From NCBI GenBank assembly GCA_038330145.1, contig JBBQNR010000002.1, positions 44,515 through 108,514 of the forward strand: a stretch of 64,000 nucleotides of DNA. Direction: 5' to 3'. The first letter of the stretch is position 1. Every line of letters begins with the position of its first letter. The position numbers and the translations under genes were made by a program. The stretch comes from JBBQNR01 sp038330145. Lineage in GTDB: Bacteria > Actinomycetota > Thermoleophilia > Solirubrobacterales > JBBDJG01. The notes under the pieces are model-generated. The model was not told the DNA's origin and did not search any database. It saw only the letters and a program-made list of their open reading frames with translations. Of the stretch, positions 43,733-51,687 are shown piece after piece.

Positions 43733-45637
43733 TCAGGCCGCCGCCAGCTCCGACCACTCGCGGTAGAGCTTGCTGTAGACGCCGCCGGCCTCGATCAGCT
43801 CGTCGTGCGTGCCGATCTCGGCGATCCTGCCTCCGTCGAGCACCGCGATGCGGTCCGCATTCATCACGGTCGAGAGCCTGTGCGCGATCACGATCGCGGT
43901 CCGGCCGGCGAGCAGCCGGTGAAGGCCATGCTCGATCGCCACCTCGGATCGCACGTCGACGTTGGCGGTCGCCTCGTCGAGGATCAGGATGCGGGGATCG
44001 GCGATCAGCGCGCGCGCCAGCGCCACGAGCTGACGCTGCCCGGCGGAGAGGCGGCTTCCGCGCTCGCCGACGTCCGTGTCGTACCCCTGGGGTAGCCGCA
44101 TGACGAAGTCGTGCGCGCCGACGGCCGCGGCGGCCGCGGCGATCTCGACGTCGGTCGCCTGCGGCCGTCCGAAGGCGATGTTGTCCCGGACACTGCCGGA
44201 GAACAGATAGCCCTCCTGCGGCACGATGCCGAGCTGCCGGCGCAGGCTCTTCTGGGTCACGTCGCGCAGGTCCTGGCCGTCCACCTTGACGGCGCCGCTC
44301 TGTGGGTCGTAGAAGCGAGCCACCAGCTTTGCCAGCGTCGACTTGCCGGCGCCCGTCTCGCCGACGAGCGCAAGCGTCTCACCGGCCGGGACCCGGATGC
44401 TGACGTCGCGCAGCGCCCACTGCACCCGCTCGCCATCACCAACACCATCACCAGCACCGTCCCCCTCAAGATCGCAACCGGTCTCGCCACCGGCAGCGGC
44501 TTCGACGCCGGGGTCGTAGCAGAACGAGACCCGCTCGAGCTCGATGTCGCCGCGAATCTGCCCGAGGTCCTGGGCCCCCTCGCGGTCCTTCATGTCGGGC
44601 GCCGTGCCGAGCAGCCCGAATATCTTCTCCAGCGCGGCCATGCCCTGCTGGTAGGTGGCGTAGAGGTTCGAGAGCTGCTGGATCGGATCGAAGAAGCTCT
44701 GCAGGTAGCCGATGAAGGCGACCAGCACCCCGATCGTGACGTTGCCGTCGATCACCTGGTAGCCGCCGTAGAGCAGGATCATCCCGGTTGCGAGCGACGA
44801 CAGCAGCTCGACGCCGGGGAAGTAGGCGGCGTTCAGGTAGACCGTGCGCATGTTCGCAGCGCGGTGCTCGTCGTTCAGCTCGTCGAAGCGCTTCAGGTGC
44901 CGTGGCTCCTGGGCGAACGCGCGAATCACGCGCACGCCGGAGAGACTCTCCTGAAGGTACGCGGTGACGTTGGCGATCTTCTCGCGCACGTGCCGGTAGG
45001 CGCCGCGAGCGTAGTAGCGGAAGACGATGCTCGCGGCCCCCAGCACCGGGAGCGTCAGGAAGGTGACCAGCGCCAGCTTGGCGTCGAGCAACACCAGTAT
45101 CACGACGACCCCGATCAGCGTCAGCGTGCTGGAGAAGAGGCTGACCACGCCGTCCGTGACGAGTTGGTCCAGCGCCTGGATGTCGTTCGTCATGCGTGAG
45201 ATCAGGACGCCGGTCTTGTTGCGGCTGAAGAAGCCGATCGACTGGTTCTGCACGTGGGCGAAGATGCGCACGCGCAGGTCCTGCAGGGCGCGCTGCCCGA
45301 CCCAGCCGACCAGATACGTCTGGGCGTACGTCGCCGCCCAGTAGAGGAGCGCCGACCCGATGAACGCCGCCACGATCAGGTCGAGGGCACCCGCGTCTCC
45401 AGGGACGATCGCGTTGTCGATCGCGAGCTTGGCGAGGTAGGGCGGGGCCAGGCTGGCGGCTGTCGCCAGCACGAGCGAGAGCAGAGCCAGCACCACGCGC
45501 CCGCGGTACGGACGCAGCAGATCGGACAGCCCGCGCAGCTTGCGCGACATCGGCAGCGCGCTCGATCCGGCCTCGCTGCGGGGCACCTCGCCCTGCGCGG
45601 CTCCGCCCGGCGTCGCCGTTCCGCCTCTCGCGCTCAC
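43733..45637 (-). CDS. ABC exporter half-transporter (permease-ATPase), second subunit
   Basis: 634 residues. Six-helix exporter domain (about 40-325) then an ATPase with Walker A LVGETGAGKSTLAKL, Q-loop GIVPQEGYLFSG, signature RLSAGQRQLVALARAL, Walker B ILILDEATANVD and H-loop IAHRLSTV. All catalytic residues are canonical (signature S-A-GQ). An unusual Gly/Asp-rich insertion, GCDLEGDGAGDGVGDGERVQ, sits in the A-loop region before Walker A. GTG 45637 overlaps the stop of the upstream subunit (GTGA), so the two form one operon and probably a heterodimer exporting lipid, drug or peptide. Confidence 0.9.
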   Translation of the reverse strand: MSARGGTATPGGAAQGEVPRSEAGSSALPMSRKLRGLSDLLRPYRGRVVLALLSLVLATAASLAPPYLAKLAIDNAIVPGDAGALDLIVAAFIGSALLYWAATYAQTYLVGWVGQRALQDLRVRIFAHVQNQSIGFFSRNKTGVLISRMTNDIQALDQLVTDGVVSLFSSTLTLIGVVVILVLLDAKLALVTFLTLPVLGAASIVFRYYARGAYRHVREKIANVTAYLQESLSGVRVIRAFAQEPRHLKRFDELNDEHRAANMRTVYLNAAYFPGVELLSSLATGMILLYGGYQVIDGNVTIGVLVAFIGYLQSFFDPIQQLSNLYATYQQGMAALEKIFGLLGTAPDMKDREGAQDLGQIRGDIELERVSFCYDPGVEAAAGGETGCDLEGDGAGDGVGDGERVQWALRDVSIRVPAGETLALVGETGAGKSTLAKLVARFYDPQSGAVKVDGQDLRDVTQKSLRRQLGIVPQEGYLFSGSVRDNIAFGRPQATDVEIAAAAAAVGAHDFVMRLPQGYDTDVGERGSRLSAGQRQLVALARALIADPRILILDEATANVDVRSEVAIEHGLHRLLAGRTAIVIAHRLSTVMNADRIAVLDGGRIAEIGTHDELIEAGGVYSKLYREWSELAAA

Positions 45638-47421
45638 GGTCTTGCCGCCCCTGCGGCCTGCTCTTCGTCGGCCCGGTCTCCGAGGCCACTGAGCGCCGCG
45701 CCCAGGCGAGGCAGGCCCTTGTCCACGATCTCGCGGTAGAGCTCGCTCTCGTCGAGCAGCTCCTCGTGCGTTCCCTGGGCCGTTATTCGCCCGCCGTCCA
45801 TCACGACAACACGGTCGGCGAGCGCGATCGTCGACAGCCGGTGGGCGATGATGAAGGTCGTCCGGCCGCGCATCACCTCGCTCAACGCGTCCTTGATCTG
45901 GCGCTCGGTCGTGGCATCCACGCTGGCCGTCGCGTCGTCGAGGATCAGGATGCGAGGGTCGGTGGTCAGTGCGCGAGCGATCGCGATCCGCTGGCGCTGT
46001 CCGCCCGACAGCGTCAGTCCGCGCTCGCCGATCAGCGTCTCATAGCCCTCCGGCAGCCCGACGATGAAGGAGTGGATCTGCGCACGCCTCGCTGCCAGCT
46101 CTATCTCCTCCTGCGTCGCGTCCGGCTTGGCGTAGGCGATGTTCTCCCGCACGCTTGCGGAGAAGAGGAAACCGTCGTCAGGCACCACGGCGATCGCTCG
46201 CCGCAGCGACTCCAGCTGCAGCTTGCGCACGTCGACGCCTTCGACGGTGATGGAGCCTTCGCTGACGTCGTAGAGGCGCCCGATCGTCGCTGCCAGAGTC
46301 GTCTTGCCCGATCCGGTCGGCCCGACGATCGCGACGGTCTCGCCCGCCGCCACGTCGAGGCTGACGTCGCTGAGCGCCGGCGCTCCTCCGTTATAGGAGA
46401 GCGTGACGTGGTTGAGGCGCACGTTGCCCCTTCCGGGCGGGAGCGGCAGCGCATCCGGCGCGTTGCTGATCGCGGGCTCGCGGTCGAGAACCTGGAAGAT
46501 GCGGTTGCCCGAGGCGACAGCGCGCTGGGCCATGCCGAGCGCGATGCCCAGCATGCGCATCGGGAACATCAGCATCAGCACGTAGGAGTAGAAGGCGGTG
46601 AACTCGCCCAGTGTCAACGAGCCGTTGATCACCTGCCGGCCACCGAGCAGTAGCACGGCGGCCAGGCCGAGGTTGGGCAGGAACGAGATCATCGGGTTGT
46701 AGAAGGCGCGCAGCCGCGTCGAGTACAGGCTCTGGTCGAAGACCCGGCTGACCTTGTGCCGGAAACGCTGAAGCTGCTCGCGCTCGCGCGCGAACGCCTT
46801 CACGACGCGCACCCCGGACACGTTTTCCTCGGCCTCGGCGGTCAGCTCCGCGATCCGCTGCTGCACCTCCTGCAGCGCCGGCCGCGATCGCCGGCCGTAG
46901 CGCGCCGCCGCCAGGATCACGAACGGGACCGGAGCAAGCGTCACGAGGGCCAGCGACGGCTTGAGATAAATCATCACGACGGCCGCGAACACGATCGTGA
47001 GCAGGCTCTGGACGATGAAGATGAGGCCGTAGCCGAGGAAGAAGCGGACCGCCTGGAGGTCCACCGTGGCCCGTGACATCAGCTGCCCGACCTGCTGACC
47101 GTCGAAGAAGCCGAGGTCGAGTCTCTGGAGATGGCCGTAGACGCGGTTGCGCAGGTCGAACTCCACCCCGAGCGAGACGCGGCCGGCGATGATGCGGCGC
47201 GAGACCGAGAGCAGCAGCCGCAGGCAGCCCGCGCCGAGGATCGCGAGCGCCAGCGGCAGGATCTCGCCCCTGTCTCCGCGCTGAATGGCGTCGACGGTGC
47301 GCCCGACCAGGAACGGGATCGCGACGGCGCCCACCATCGCCAGCGAGGCGAGGCCGAGCGTCAACAGCACCGTCCCCCGATAGGGGCGAAGAAAGCCAAG
47401 CAGGCGCCAGAAAGGCCTCAC
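45634..47421 (-). CDS. ABC exporter half-transporter (permease-ATPase), first subunit
   Basis: 595 residues. Six-helix domain (VLLTLGLASLAMVGAVAIPF and on), then an ATPase with Walker A IVGPTGSGKTTLAAT, Q-loop VVPDDGFLFSAS (the usual Gln is Asp, so its site may be degenerate), signature LTLSGGQRQRIAIARAL, and Walker B LILDDATASVD, in which the catalytic Glu is replaced by Asp. In heterodimeric exporters such as TM287/288 or BmrCD one subunit has this degenerate site. GTG 47421 (VRPFWRLLGFLRPYRG) is chosen because TATAGT lies exactly 7 nt upstream; an earlier ATG would include the promoter. Confidence 0.9.
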   Translation of the reverse strand: MRPFWRLLGFLRPYRGTVLLTLGLASLAMVGAVAIPFLVGRTVDAIQRGDRGEILPLALAILGAGCLRLLLSVSRRIIAGRVSLGVEFDLRNRVYGHLQRLDLGFFDGQQVGQLMSRATVDLQAVRFFLGYGLIFIVQSLLTIVFAAVVMIYLKPSLALVTLAPVPFVILAAARYGRRSRPALQEVQQRIAELTAEAEENVSGVRVVKAFAREREQLQRFRHKVSRVFDQSLYSTRLRAFYNPMISFLPNLGLAAVLLLGGRQVINGSLTLGEFTAFYSYVLMLMFPMRMLGIALGMAQRAVASGNRIFQVLDREPAISNAPDALPLPPGRGNVRLNHVTLSYNGGAPALSDVSLDVAAGETVAIVGPTGSGKTTLAATIGRLYDVSEGSITVEGVDVRKLQLESLRRAIAVVPDDGFLFSASVRENIAYAKPDATQEEIELAARRAQIHSFIVGLPEGYETLIGERGLTLSGGQRQRIAIARALTTDPRILILDDATASVDATTERQIKDALSEVMRGRTTFIIAHRLSTIALADRVVVMDGGRITAQGTHEELLDESELYREIVDKGLPRLGAALSGLGDRADEEQAAGAARP

Positions 47422-47441
47422 TATCAAAACTATAGTGAGGC
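47415..47441. promoter_or_regulatory. Perfect inverted repeat (operator) over the ABC exporter promoter and start codon
   Basis: GCCTCACTAT (47415-47424), a 7-bp spacer, and ATAGTGAGGC (47432-47441): 10-bp perfect arms. On the minus strand it contains the -10 TATAGT (47434-47429) and the GTG start (47421-47419). Size and symmetry fit a dimeric repressor of MarR, TetR or GntR type. No repressor gene lies next to it. Confidence 0.75.
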
Positions 47442-47490
47442 GCCTGTCCACGACAGCCGCGGCACCTCGCCTGCGCCCCATTGACGGCCG

Positions 47491-48567
47491 TCAGCGAGCG
47501 GCCGTCACGTGCGAAGCCGTCACCTGCTCTGGCGAGCCGCATCCGACCAGGGCCAGCGCCAGCTCGATCTCGTCCCGCAGCAGCTCCAGCACTCTCGCCA
47601 CTCCTCGCTCGCCATCCACCGCAAGACCCCAGATGACCGGACGCCCGACCAGCACGGCGCGAGCGCCGAGGGCGAGCGCCTTGACGACGTCCGCTCCGCG
47701 CCGCACGCCGCCGTCGATCAAGACCTCGAGCCGGCCCGCGACCGCCTCGACCACCTCAGGGAGCGTTTCGATCGTCGCCGGCGCCCCGTCGAGCTGCCGG
47801 CCGCCGTGGTTGGAAACCACGATTCCGGCGGCGCCGTGCTCGCACGCAAGCAAGGCGTCCTCGGCGGTGGCTATGCCCTTCACGAGCACCGGCAGCGAGG
47901 ACTCGGAGGTGAGCGCCTCCAGGTCTCGCCAGCCGACCCCCGGGTCCATGAGCGAGAACATGTCGGCCGGCGTACCGGCGACGGCCCCTCCCGCCGCGGC
48001 CGCGAAGCTGGGCACGGTCATCTCCGCCGGTATGACGAAGCCCGTCCGCAGGTCCCGCTCGCGCCGGCCGAGCTTGGGAGCGTCGACGGTCAGCGCTATC
48101 GCCTCGAAGCCCGCCTCGGCGGCCTGATCTATCAGCGCCCGTGTGACGGCGGGGTCGCGAAAGCAGTAGAGCTGAAACCAGCGCCTGCCCCCGGGAGCCG
48201 CCTCGGCGACATCGGCGGGGGTCGAGGTTGCGAGCGTGGAGTGGATCAGGTTCGTGCCGGCATCGCGCGCGGCGCGCGCGGTACCCGCCTCGCCGTCGGG
48301 GTGCGCCATGCGCTGGAACGCAACCGGTGCCACCAGCAGCGGCATCGAGACCGGCGTCCCCAGCACCGTGGTGGATGTGTCGACCTGCTCCACGCCGGCA
48401 AGCACGCGTGGCCGCAGCCGCAATCGGGCGTAGGCCTCGACGTTCTCGCGCAGGGTCAACTCGTCGCCGGAGCCGCCGGCGAAGTAGTCGTACGCGCCCT
48501 CGTCGAGCAACTGCTCGGCGAGCAGCTCGTAATCGCGCACGTTGCAAGGCTCGATCCTCGCTTCCAC
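47491..48567 (-). CDS. FMN-dependent alpha-hydroxy-acid oxidase (lactate/glycolate family)
   Basis: 358-residue FMN barrel enzyme: AYDYFAGGSGDELTLRENVE, MPLLVAPVAFQRMAHPDGEA, FQLYCFRDPAVTRALIDQAA, ALTVDAPKLGRRERDLRTGF, LPVLVKGIATAEDALLACEH, the active-site IVVSNHGGRQLDGAPATIET (His-Gly-Gly-Arg-Gln) and VLIDGGVRRGADVVKALALG. Oxidises lactate, glycolate or another 2-hydroxyacid; electron acceptor unknown. GTG 48567 is the likely start, with TAGGCT exactly 7 nt upstream on the minus strand. An ATG further up would cross repeat A copy 4. Confidence 0.92.
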   Translation of the reverse strand: MEARIEPCNVRDYELLAEQLLDEGAYDYFAGGSGDELTLRENVEAYARLRLRPRVLAGVEQVDTSTTVLGTPVSMPLLVAPVAFQRMAHPDGEAGTARAARDAGTNLIHSTLATSTPADVAEAAPGGRRWFQLYCFRDPAVTRALIDQAAEAGFEAIALTVDAPKLGRRERDLRTGFVIPAEMTVPSFAAAAGGAVAGTPADMFSLMDPGVGWRDLEALTSESSLPVLVKGIATAEDALLACEHGAAGIVVSNHGGRQLDGAPATIETLPEVVEAVAGRLEVLIDGGVRRGADVVKALALGARAVLVGRPVIWGLAVDGERGVARVLELLRDEIELALALVGCGSPEQVTASHVTAAR

Positions 48568-48574
48568 AGCCGCG

Positions 48575-48580
48575 AGCCTA
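48575..48580 (-). promoter_or_regulatory. -10 hexamer TAGGCT of the hydroxy-acid oxidase, leaderless
   Basis: On the minus strand TAGGCT, 7 nt, then GTG 48567. Confidence 0.6.
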
Positions 48581-48586
48581 TTCGCC

Positions 48587-48751
48587 AGACGATTGGTTCC
48601 GAATCCGCGTGCCCCTGGGGGCGCGAGAATCGAGCTGGGCAAGGACGCAGGGCGAAGCCAATGCTGGTCGCATTGGCGAGCTCGAGGACGCAGGTCCAGC
48701 GGTCGTTCGCAGCGTCGGCCAGGGGTGCGGGGAATTTGGAATCAATCGTCT
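48587..48751 (-). repeat. Family A palindromic repeat, copy 4 (variant, after the lipoprotein gene)
   Basis: 165 bp. Read on the minus strand it follows the lipoprotein stop directly. Its arms (AGACGATTGATTCCAAATTC and the inverse complement AGACGATTGGTTCCGAATCC) differ from copies 1-3, but the core is shared: GCGTCCTCGAGCTCG, a GCCAATGC-GACCA-GCATTGGC hairpin, and CTGCGTCCTTGCCCAGC. Confidence 0.8.
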
Positions 48752-48752
48752 A

Positions 48753-49214
48753 CTAACGGGGACCGGATTTGCGCTGCGGCTGAAGCGGGATCAGCGGCTG
48801 CGCGCGTTCCCAGTCCGCGACCCGGCAACCGTCGCTGCGCGAGAAGCGCCGCTCGATGCGGCGACCCTCGATCTGCCCGCTGATGCGCGCGGTCTCCGGG
48901 CCGCCGTAAATCTGCGTGCAGACCCGGTCCGCCGCCGGCTTCTCCGACAGGAAGGGCGCAAGGTTGCGCGCGGCCGCGCAGAGGTTGTTGTCCGGTGCCA
49001 GGCCGCGTGCGGTTACCTCGCCGCCGTCGCAGACCAGTTGTGCACGCTTGACCGCGCCGCGACCGTCTTGCGCCTCGATCGCGAGACGCACCTGCGCGCT
49101 GTCGGCGTCACGGCTCTTGCGATAGCCGCCACCGCTGTTGTCGTCGCTGCCGCCACACGCACTCGGGATGGCGCACACCGCCGTTGCCAACAGTACGAGG
49201 ACTCGGCGCTTCAA
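48753..49214 (-). CDS. Predicted lipoprotein, function unknown
   Basis: 153 residues from TTG 49214. Signal LKRRVLVLLATAVCAIPSAC ends in a lipobox (PSAC) with the acylated Cys at about 20, then GGSDDNSGGG and a small Cys-containing domain (QVRLAIEAQDGRGAVKRAQL, VCDGGEVTARGLAPDNNLC, ADRVCTQIYGGPETARISGQ, RFSRSDGCRVADWERA) with four Cys that could form two disulfides. The R-x-DGC-DW end and RxCTxIYGGP pattern suggest an extracellular protein of the protease-inhibitor size class, but I cannot name it. The start overlaps the zinc-ribbon gene stop. An earlier ATG would give a non-secreted protein. Confidence 0.65.
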   Translation of the reverse strand: MKRRVLVLLATAVCAIPSACGGSDDNSGGGYRKSRDADSAQVRLAIEAQDGRGAVKRAQLVCDGGEVTARGLAPDNNLCAAARNLAPFLSEKPAADRVCTQIYGGPETARISGQIEGRRIERRFSRSDGCRVADWERAQPLIPLQPQRKSGPR

Positions 49215-49456
49215 CGTGGGTCGAAGAATAGGCCCAGCCCGACGACGACCATCGCGGACGCCGTGATCGCCAATGGGGCCGAGATCTCTCCCGCGAACAG
49301 GATCAAGGTGCCCATCACGAACAGAGGAAAGCCCGCACCCATCGCCAGGCCTGCCGCCCTCGGCCCTCGTCCTTCCGGAAACGGGTAGCCACAACGGCGG
49401 CAGCGTCGCGCTCTCACGCTCACGCTGCGCTTGCAGCCGGGGCACGTCTTCTTCAT
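49211..49456 (-). CDS. Zinc-ribbon small membrane protein
   Basis: 81 residues: MKKTCPGCKRSVSVRARRCR then RCGYPF, a four-Cys zinc ribbon (CPGC / CRRCG), then two hydrophobic helices (AAGLAMGAGFPLFVMGTLIL and APLAITASAMVVVGLGLFF). Function unknown. ATG 49456 is chosen because GCAGG lies just before it and TAGCAT lies 10 nt upstream of it, inside the divergent gene. Its stop overlaps the lipoprotein start. Only 10 bp separate it from the start of the divergent gene. Confidence 0.65.
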   Translation of the reverse strand: MKKTCPGCKRSVSVRARRCRRCGYPFPEGRGPRAAGLAMGAGFPLFVMGTLILFAGEISAPLAITASAMVVVGLGLFFDPR

Positions 49457-49466
49457 CCTGCGGTTG

Positions 49467-49886
49467 ATGCTAACCGGCGCCTCGACCAGGTCGGCGAAGA
49501 TCGGGCTGATCGCCCTGATGGTGCTCGGCGCCCTGATGCTGTGGCTGGGCAACCCGGTGATCTGGCTCTGGATCGGCTCGCACACCACCGGCTCCCAGCA
49601 GGCGCGTCTTGGTCCGTACCTGCTGGTGGCGGGGGGAATACTTGCCTCGACGATCGCCGTCTCGCTCGGGCTGGCGAGGCTCAGCCGGTCCTACGAGCGG
49701 GTTTCCGGGCACGGAAACACGGTCAGAGTGCGGCTACCCTGGCTCAGGAGCCTGCGGGACGAGCGGGCCGAATCCACCACCGTGACCGTCCTGGACCTGA
49801 TCCTGGTCTGCACGGCGGTCGCCGCCGTGCTGAGCTTCGCGGTCTGGCTGCTGTTTTTCGCCGGATCCTCGCTCCCGGGCGTCTGA
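49467..49886 (+). CDS. Membrane protein with two to three helices, function unknown
   Basis: 139 residues from ATG 49467: SAKIGLIALMVLGALMLWLG and NPVIWLWIG form one hydrophobic stretch, PYLLVAGGILASTIAVSLGL a second and LDLILVCTAVAAVLSFAVWL a third, with a basic loop between (RSYERVSGHGNTVRVRLPWL). I do not recognise the family. If the start is right there is no room for its own promoter except within the divergent zinc-ribbon gene; a later start cannot be excluded. Confidence 0.6.
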   Translation: MLTGASTRSAKIGLIALMVLGALMLWLGNPVIWLWIGSHTTGSQQARLGPYLLVAGGILASTIAVSLGLARLSRSYERVSGHGNTVRVRLPWLRSLRDERAESTTVTVLDLILVCTAVAAVLSFAVWLLFFAGSSLPGV

Positions 49887-49995
49887 GGCTCAACTAGCAC
49901 AACAGGGCCATCTATGGCTATCCTTTAGGCCTGGCTTGTTGGTCCTCGCCAGTTGCGGCCTACGGGTGGCAGCCCGCATTCTCGAGGAGGAAGAT

Positions 49996-51087
49996 TTGCA
50001 GGGATGTAGAGCACTGAAGCGCTTCTTGGTCCTGGCGTCGCTGATGGCGGCGCTCCCAGTCGTGTTCGGAACGGCGACCGCGTCGGCCGCGCTGACCGTG
50101 GCGAACGACACGGCCACGGTCGGTGACACGATCAACTTCAAGATCGACGGGATGCGGGACGGCGACATCTGGGAGCTGCGCGTCGCGGACGGCGACGCTG
50201 CCACCGACAGCTGGGTCATGGACGGCGTGGCCGACGGTGTAACGGAGGTCCGGGACAAGTTCGATTTTCCCAACCTGGGCTCCGCGGACAAGGACGTTCG
50301 CATCAAGACCTACCTGATTCGCAACGGGGAGACGATCTCTCCGTTGGCCGACTCCGACTTCATCGCCCAGCTCGCCTACGTCGCGCCGCCCCCCGGCTCA
50401 GGCGGACCGACGGGCGGTACCGGAACCACCGGTGGCAACCCGGGGACGAGCACATCGACTCCGGCAGCCGGAGCAGCGGCGCTGATAGGAGGGACCGGGA
50501 CGACCGGCAGGTCGAAGACGAAGTCGAACTCGAAGAAGAACAGCACCACGAAGAAGAAGACCGACAGCAACTCGAACAAGGACACGGGCACCAAGCCGCC
50601 CAAGAGCACGCCCGTCACGACGCCGGCCACACCGTCACCGGTTGTGGCAGCGCCCGTGACAGACACCAGCTCGCCGACGATCGCACCGCCGGCAGAGGCC
50701 ACGGTGCCGGACGCGCCGCCGCCCGGAGTGGGCGGGCCTCCAGCCGGAGGCGATGGACTGACGGCGCCGCCGGGCGACATCCCACCGAGCGAGCCACCCT
50801 CGCAGACTCCGATCGCGCCTGTCGCGGCTTCACCTGGCGGCAACGACGCGCTCGGTATGCCGATCGGCCTCGTGCTCCTGCTCGGCCTGATAACGCTCGT
50901 CGGCCTCGGCGGAGCACAGGCGCGCATGCTCGGCCTCTGGGGCCCACCTGCTCCGCTGGCCACCAACGGCGATCCTCGCGATGCTCGCCTGCTGGCACTG
51001 AGCCGAGTGGCGAAGTCCGGCGCGAGCCTTCAGCGCAAGATCGCCGAGCACAAGCAGCAGGCAAAGGAACGTCAGCCGCTCAACTAG
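49996..51087 (+). CDS. Secreted cell-surface protein with low-complexity linker and C-terminal membrane anchor
   Basis: 363 residues, not a known family to me. From TTG 49996 (GAGGAGG 6 nt upstream) it has a signal peptide (LKRFLVLASLMAALPVVFGT, cleavage near ATASA-A), an N-terminal beta domain (LTVANDTATVGDTINFKIDG, a VRIKTYLIRNGETISP strand), a long disordered stretch (TGTTG, poly-Lys/Ser/Thr at about 170-215, Pro-rich beyond), a hydrophobic helix (IGLVLLLGLITLVGLGGAQA, about 298-317) and a cytoplasmic basic tail. It resembles a stalked surface protein anchored at the C-terminus. A TATCCT hexamer lies at 49919, implying a leader of about 65 nt. Confidence 0.7.
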   Translation: MQGCRALKRFLVLASLMAALPVVFGTATASAALTVANDTATVGDTINFKIDGMRDGDIWELRVADGDAATDSWVMDGVADGVTEVRDKFDFPNLGSADKDVRIKTYLIRNGETISPLADSDFIAQLAYVAPPPGSGGPTGGTGTTGGNPGTSTSTPAAGAAALIGGTGTTGRSKTKSNSKKNSTTKKKTDSNSNKDTGTKPPKSTPVTTPATPSPVVAAPVTDTSSPTIAPPAEATVPDAPPPGVGGPPAGGDGLTAPPGDIPPSEPPSQTPIAPVAASPGGNDALGMPIGLVLLLGLITLVGLGGAQARMLGLWGPPAPLATNGDPRDARLLALSRVAKSGASLQRKIAEHKQQAKERQPLN

Positions 51088-51203
51088 CCCCAGACGCGGG
51101 GCGAGGCAGATCGAGCTGGGCAAGGACGAGTGTGAGCTAGCTCATGCTGGTTGCATGGGCGAGCGTGAGGCCGCCGATCCAACGCCGAACGCGTCGTCCC
51201 TAG
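51084..51203. repeat. Family A palindromic repeat, copy 5 (diverged, between convergent genes)
   Basis: About 120 bp bounded on both sides by CTAG; the two TAGs (51085-51087 on plus, 51202-51200 on minus) are the stop codons of the two convergent genes. On the minus strand the core is CTCGCCCATGCAACCAGCAT and CGTCCTTGCCCAGCTCGAT, close to copy 4. The outer arms CTAGCCCCAGACGCG and CTAGGGACGACGCG pair. Confidence 0.75.
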
Positions 51204-51544
51204 CCAGCCGGGCGGTACGGGCGAAGCGCAGCTAGGAACCCAGGGCGAGGACCGACCGCCGGGGCGGGTCTGTCGCTGCCCCGAAGTGCCGCCAGCACCT
51301 CGATGCCGGCCTCCGGAGACAGCCGCCGCAGCGCGTCCATTGAGGAGGCCCCAGGCTTCATCGTCACCAGCACTCGCATCAGCTCGTCGACAGTTCGACC
51401 GCTTGCGAGGCGATCGATCACGATCTGCCGCCCTGCCGCGACCTCCGTCGTCCGAAAGGCGTACATGGGATCAGCTATCGGCGCCCCTCTGAGCAGGGCT
51501 TTAACGATCACCCCTGGCCGTGGCCGAAAGTCGTCTCCTGGCAC
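51200..51544 (-). CDS. Hypothetical helical protein
   Basis: 114 residues from GTG 51544, no recognised family. PMYAFRTTEVAAGRQIVIDR, LASGRTVDELMRVLVTMKPG and MDALRRLSPEAGIEVLAALR are plausible amphipathic helices, and codon usage keeps high third-position GC. Its stop TAG coincides with the end of repeat A copy 5. A GGGAGG stretch lies about 14 nt before the start. It could still be a chance reading frame. Confidence 0.45.
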   Translation of the reverse strand: MPGDDFRPRPGVIVKALLRGAPIADPMYAFRTTEVAAGRQIVIDRLASGRTVDELMRVLVTMKPGASSMDALRRLSPEAGIEVLAALRGSDRPAPAVGPRPGFLAALRPYRPAG

Positions 51545-51569
51545 CGACCGGGGCCGCCTCCCGCTCCGT

Positions 51570-51687
51570 TACAATCGTTGAATTCGGGGATCACCCGTAC
51601 GTAGGTGTTCGTGTTTTGCGTCCAACGTGGGTCTTCGTGTATGGCGTCCGGCTCCCAGGAGCCCCGATTTCAAGGAGTAGATAAAGG
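51570..51687 (+). promoter_or_regulatory. Promoter and roughly 105-nt leader of the ECF sigma gene
   Basis: TACAAT (51570-51575) is a good -10. The leader holds a direct repeat (GTTCGTGTTTTGCGTCC at 51606-51622, TCTTCGTGTATGGCGTCC at 51631-51648) and a GGCTCC-CA-GGAGCC hairpin (about 51648-51661) before the AAGGAG ribosome site (51672-51677). Confidence 0.5.
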
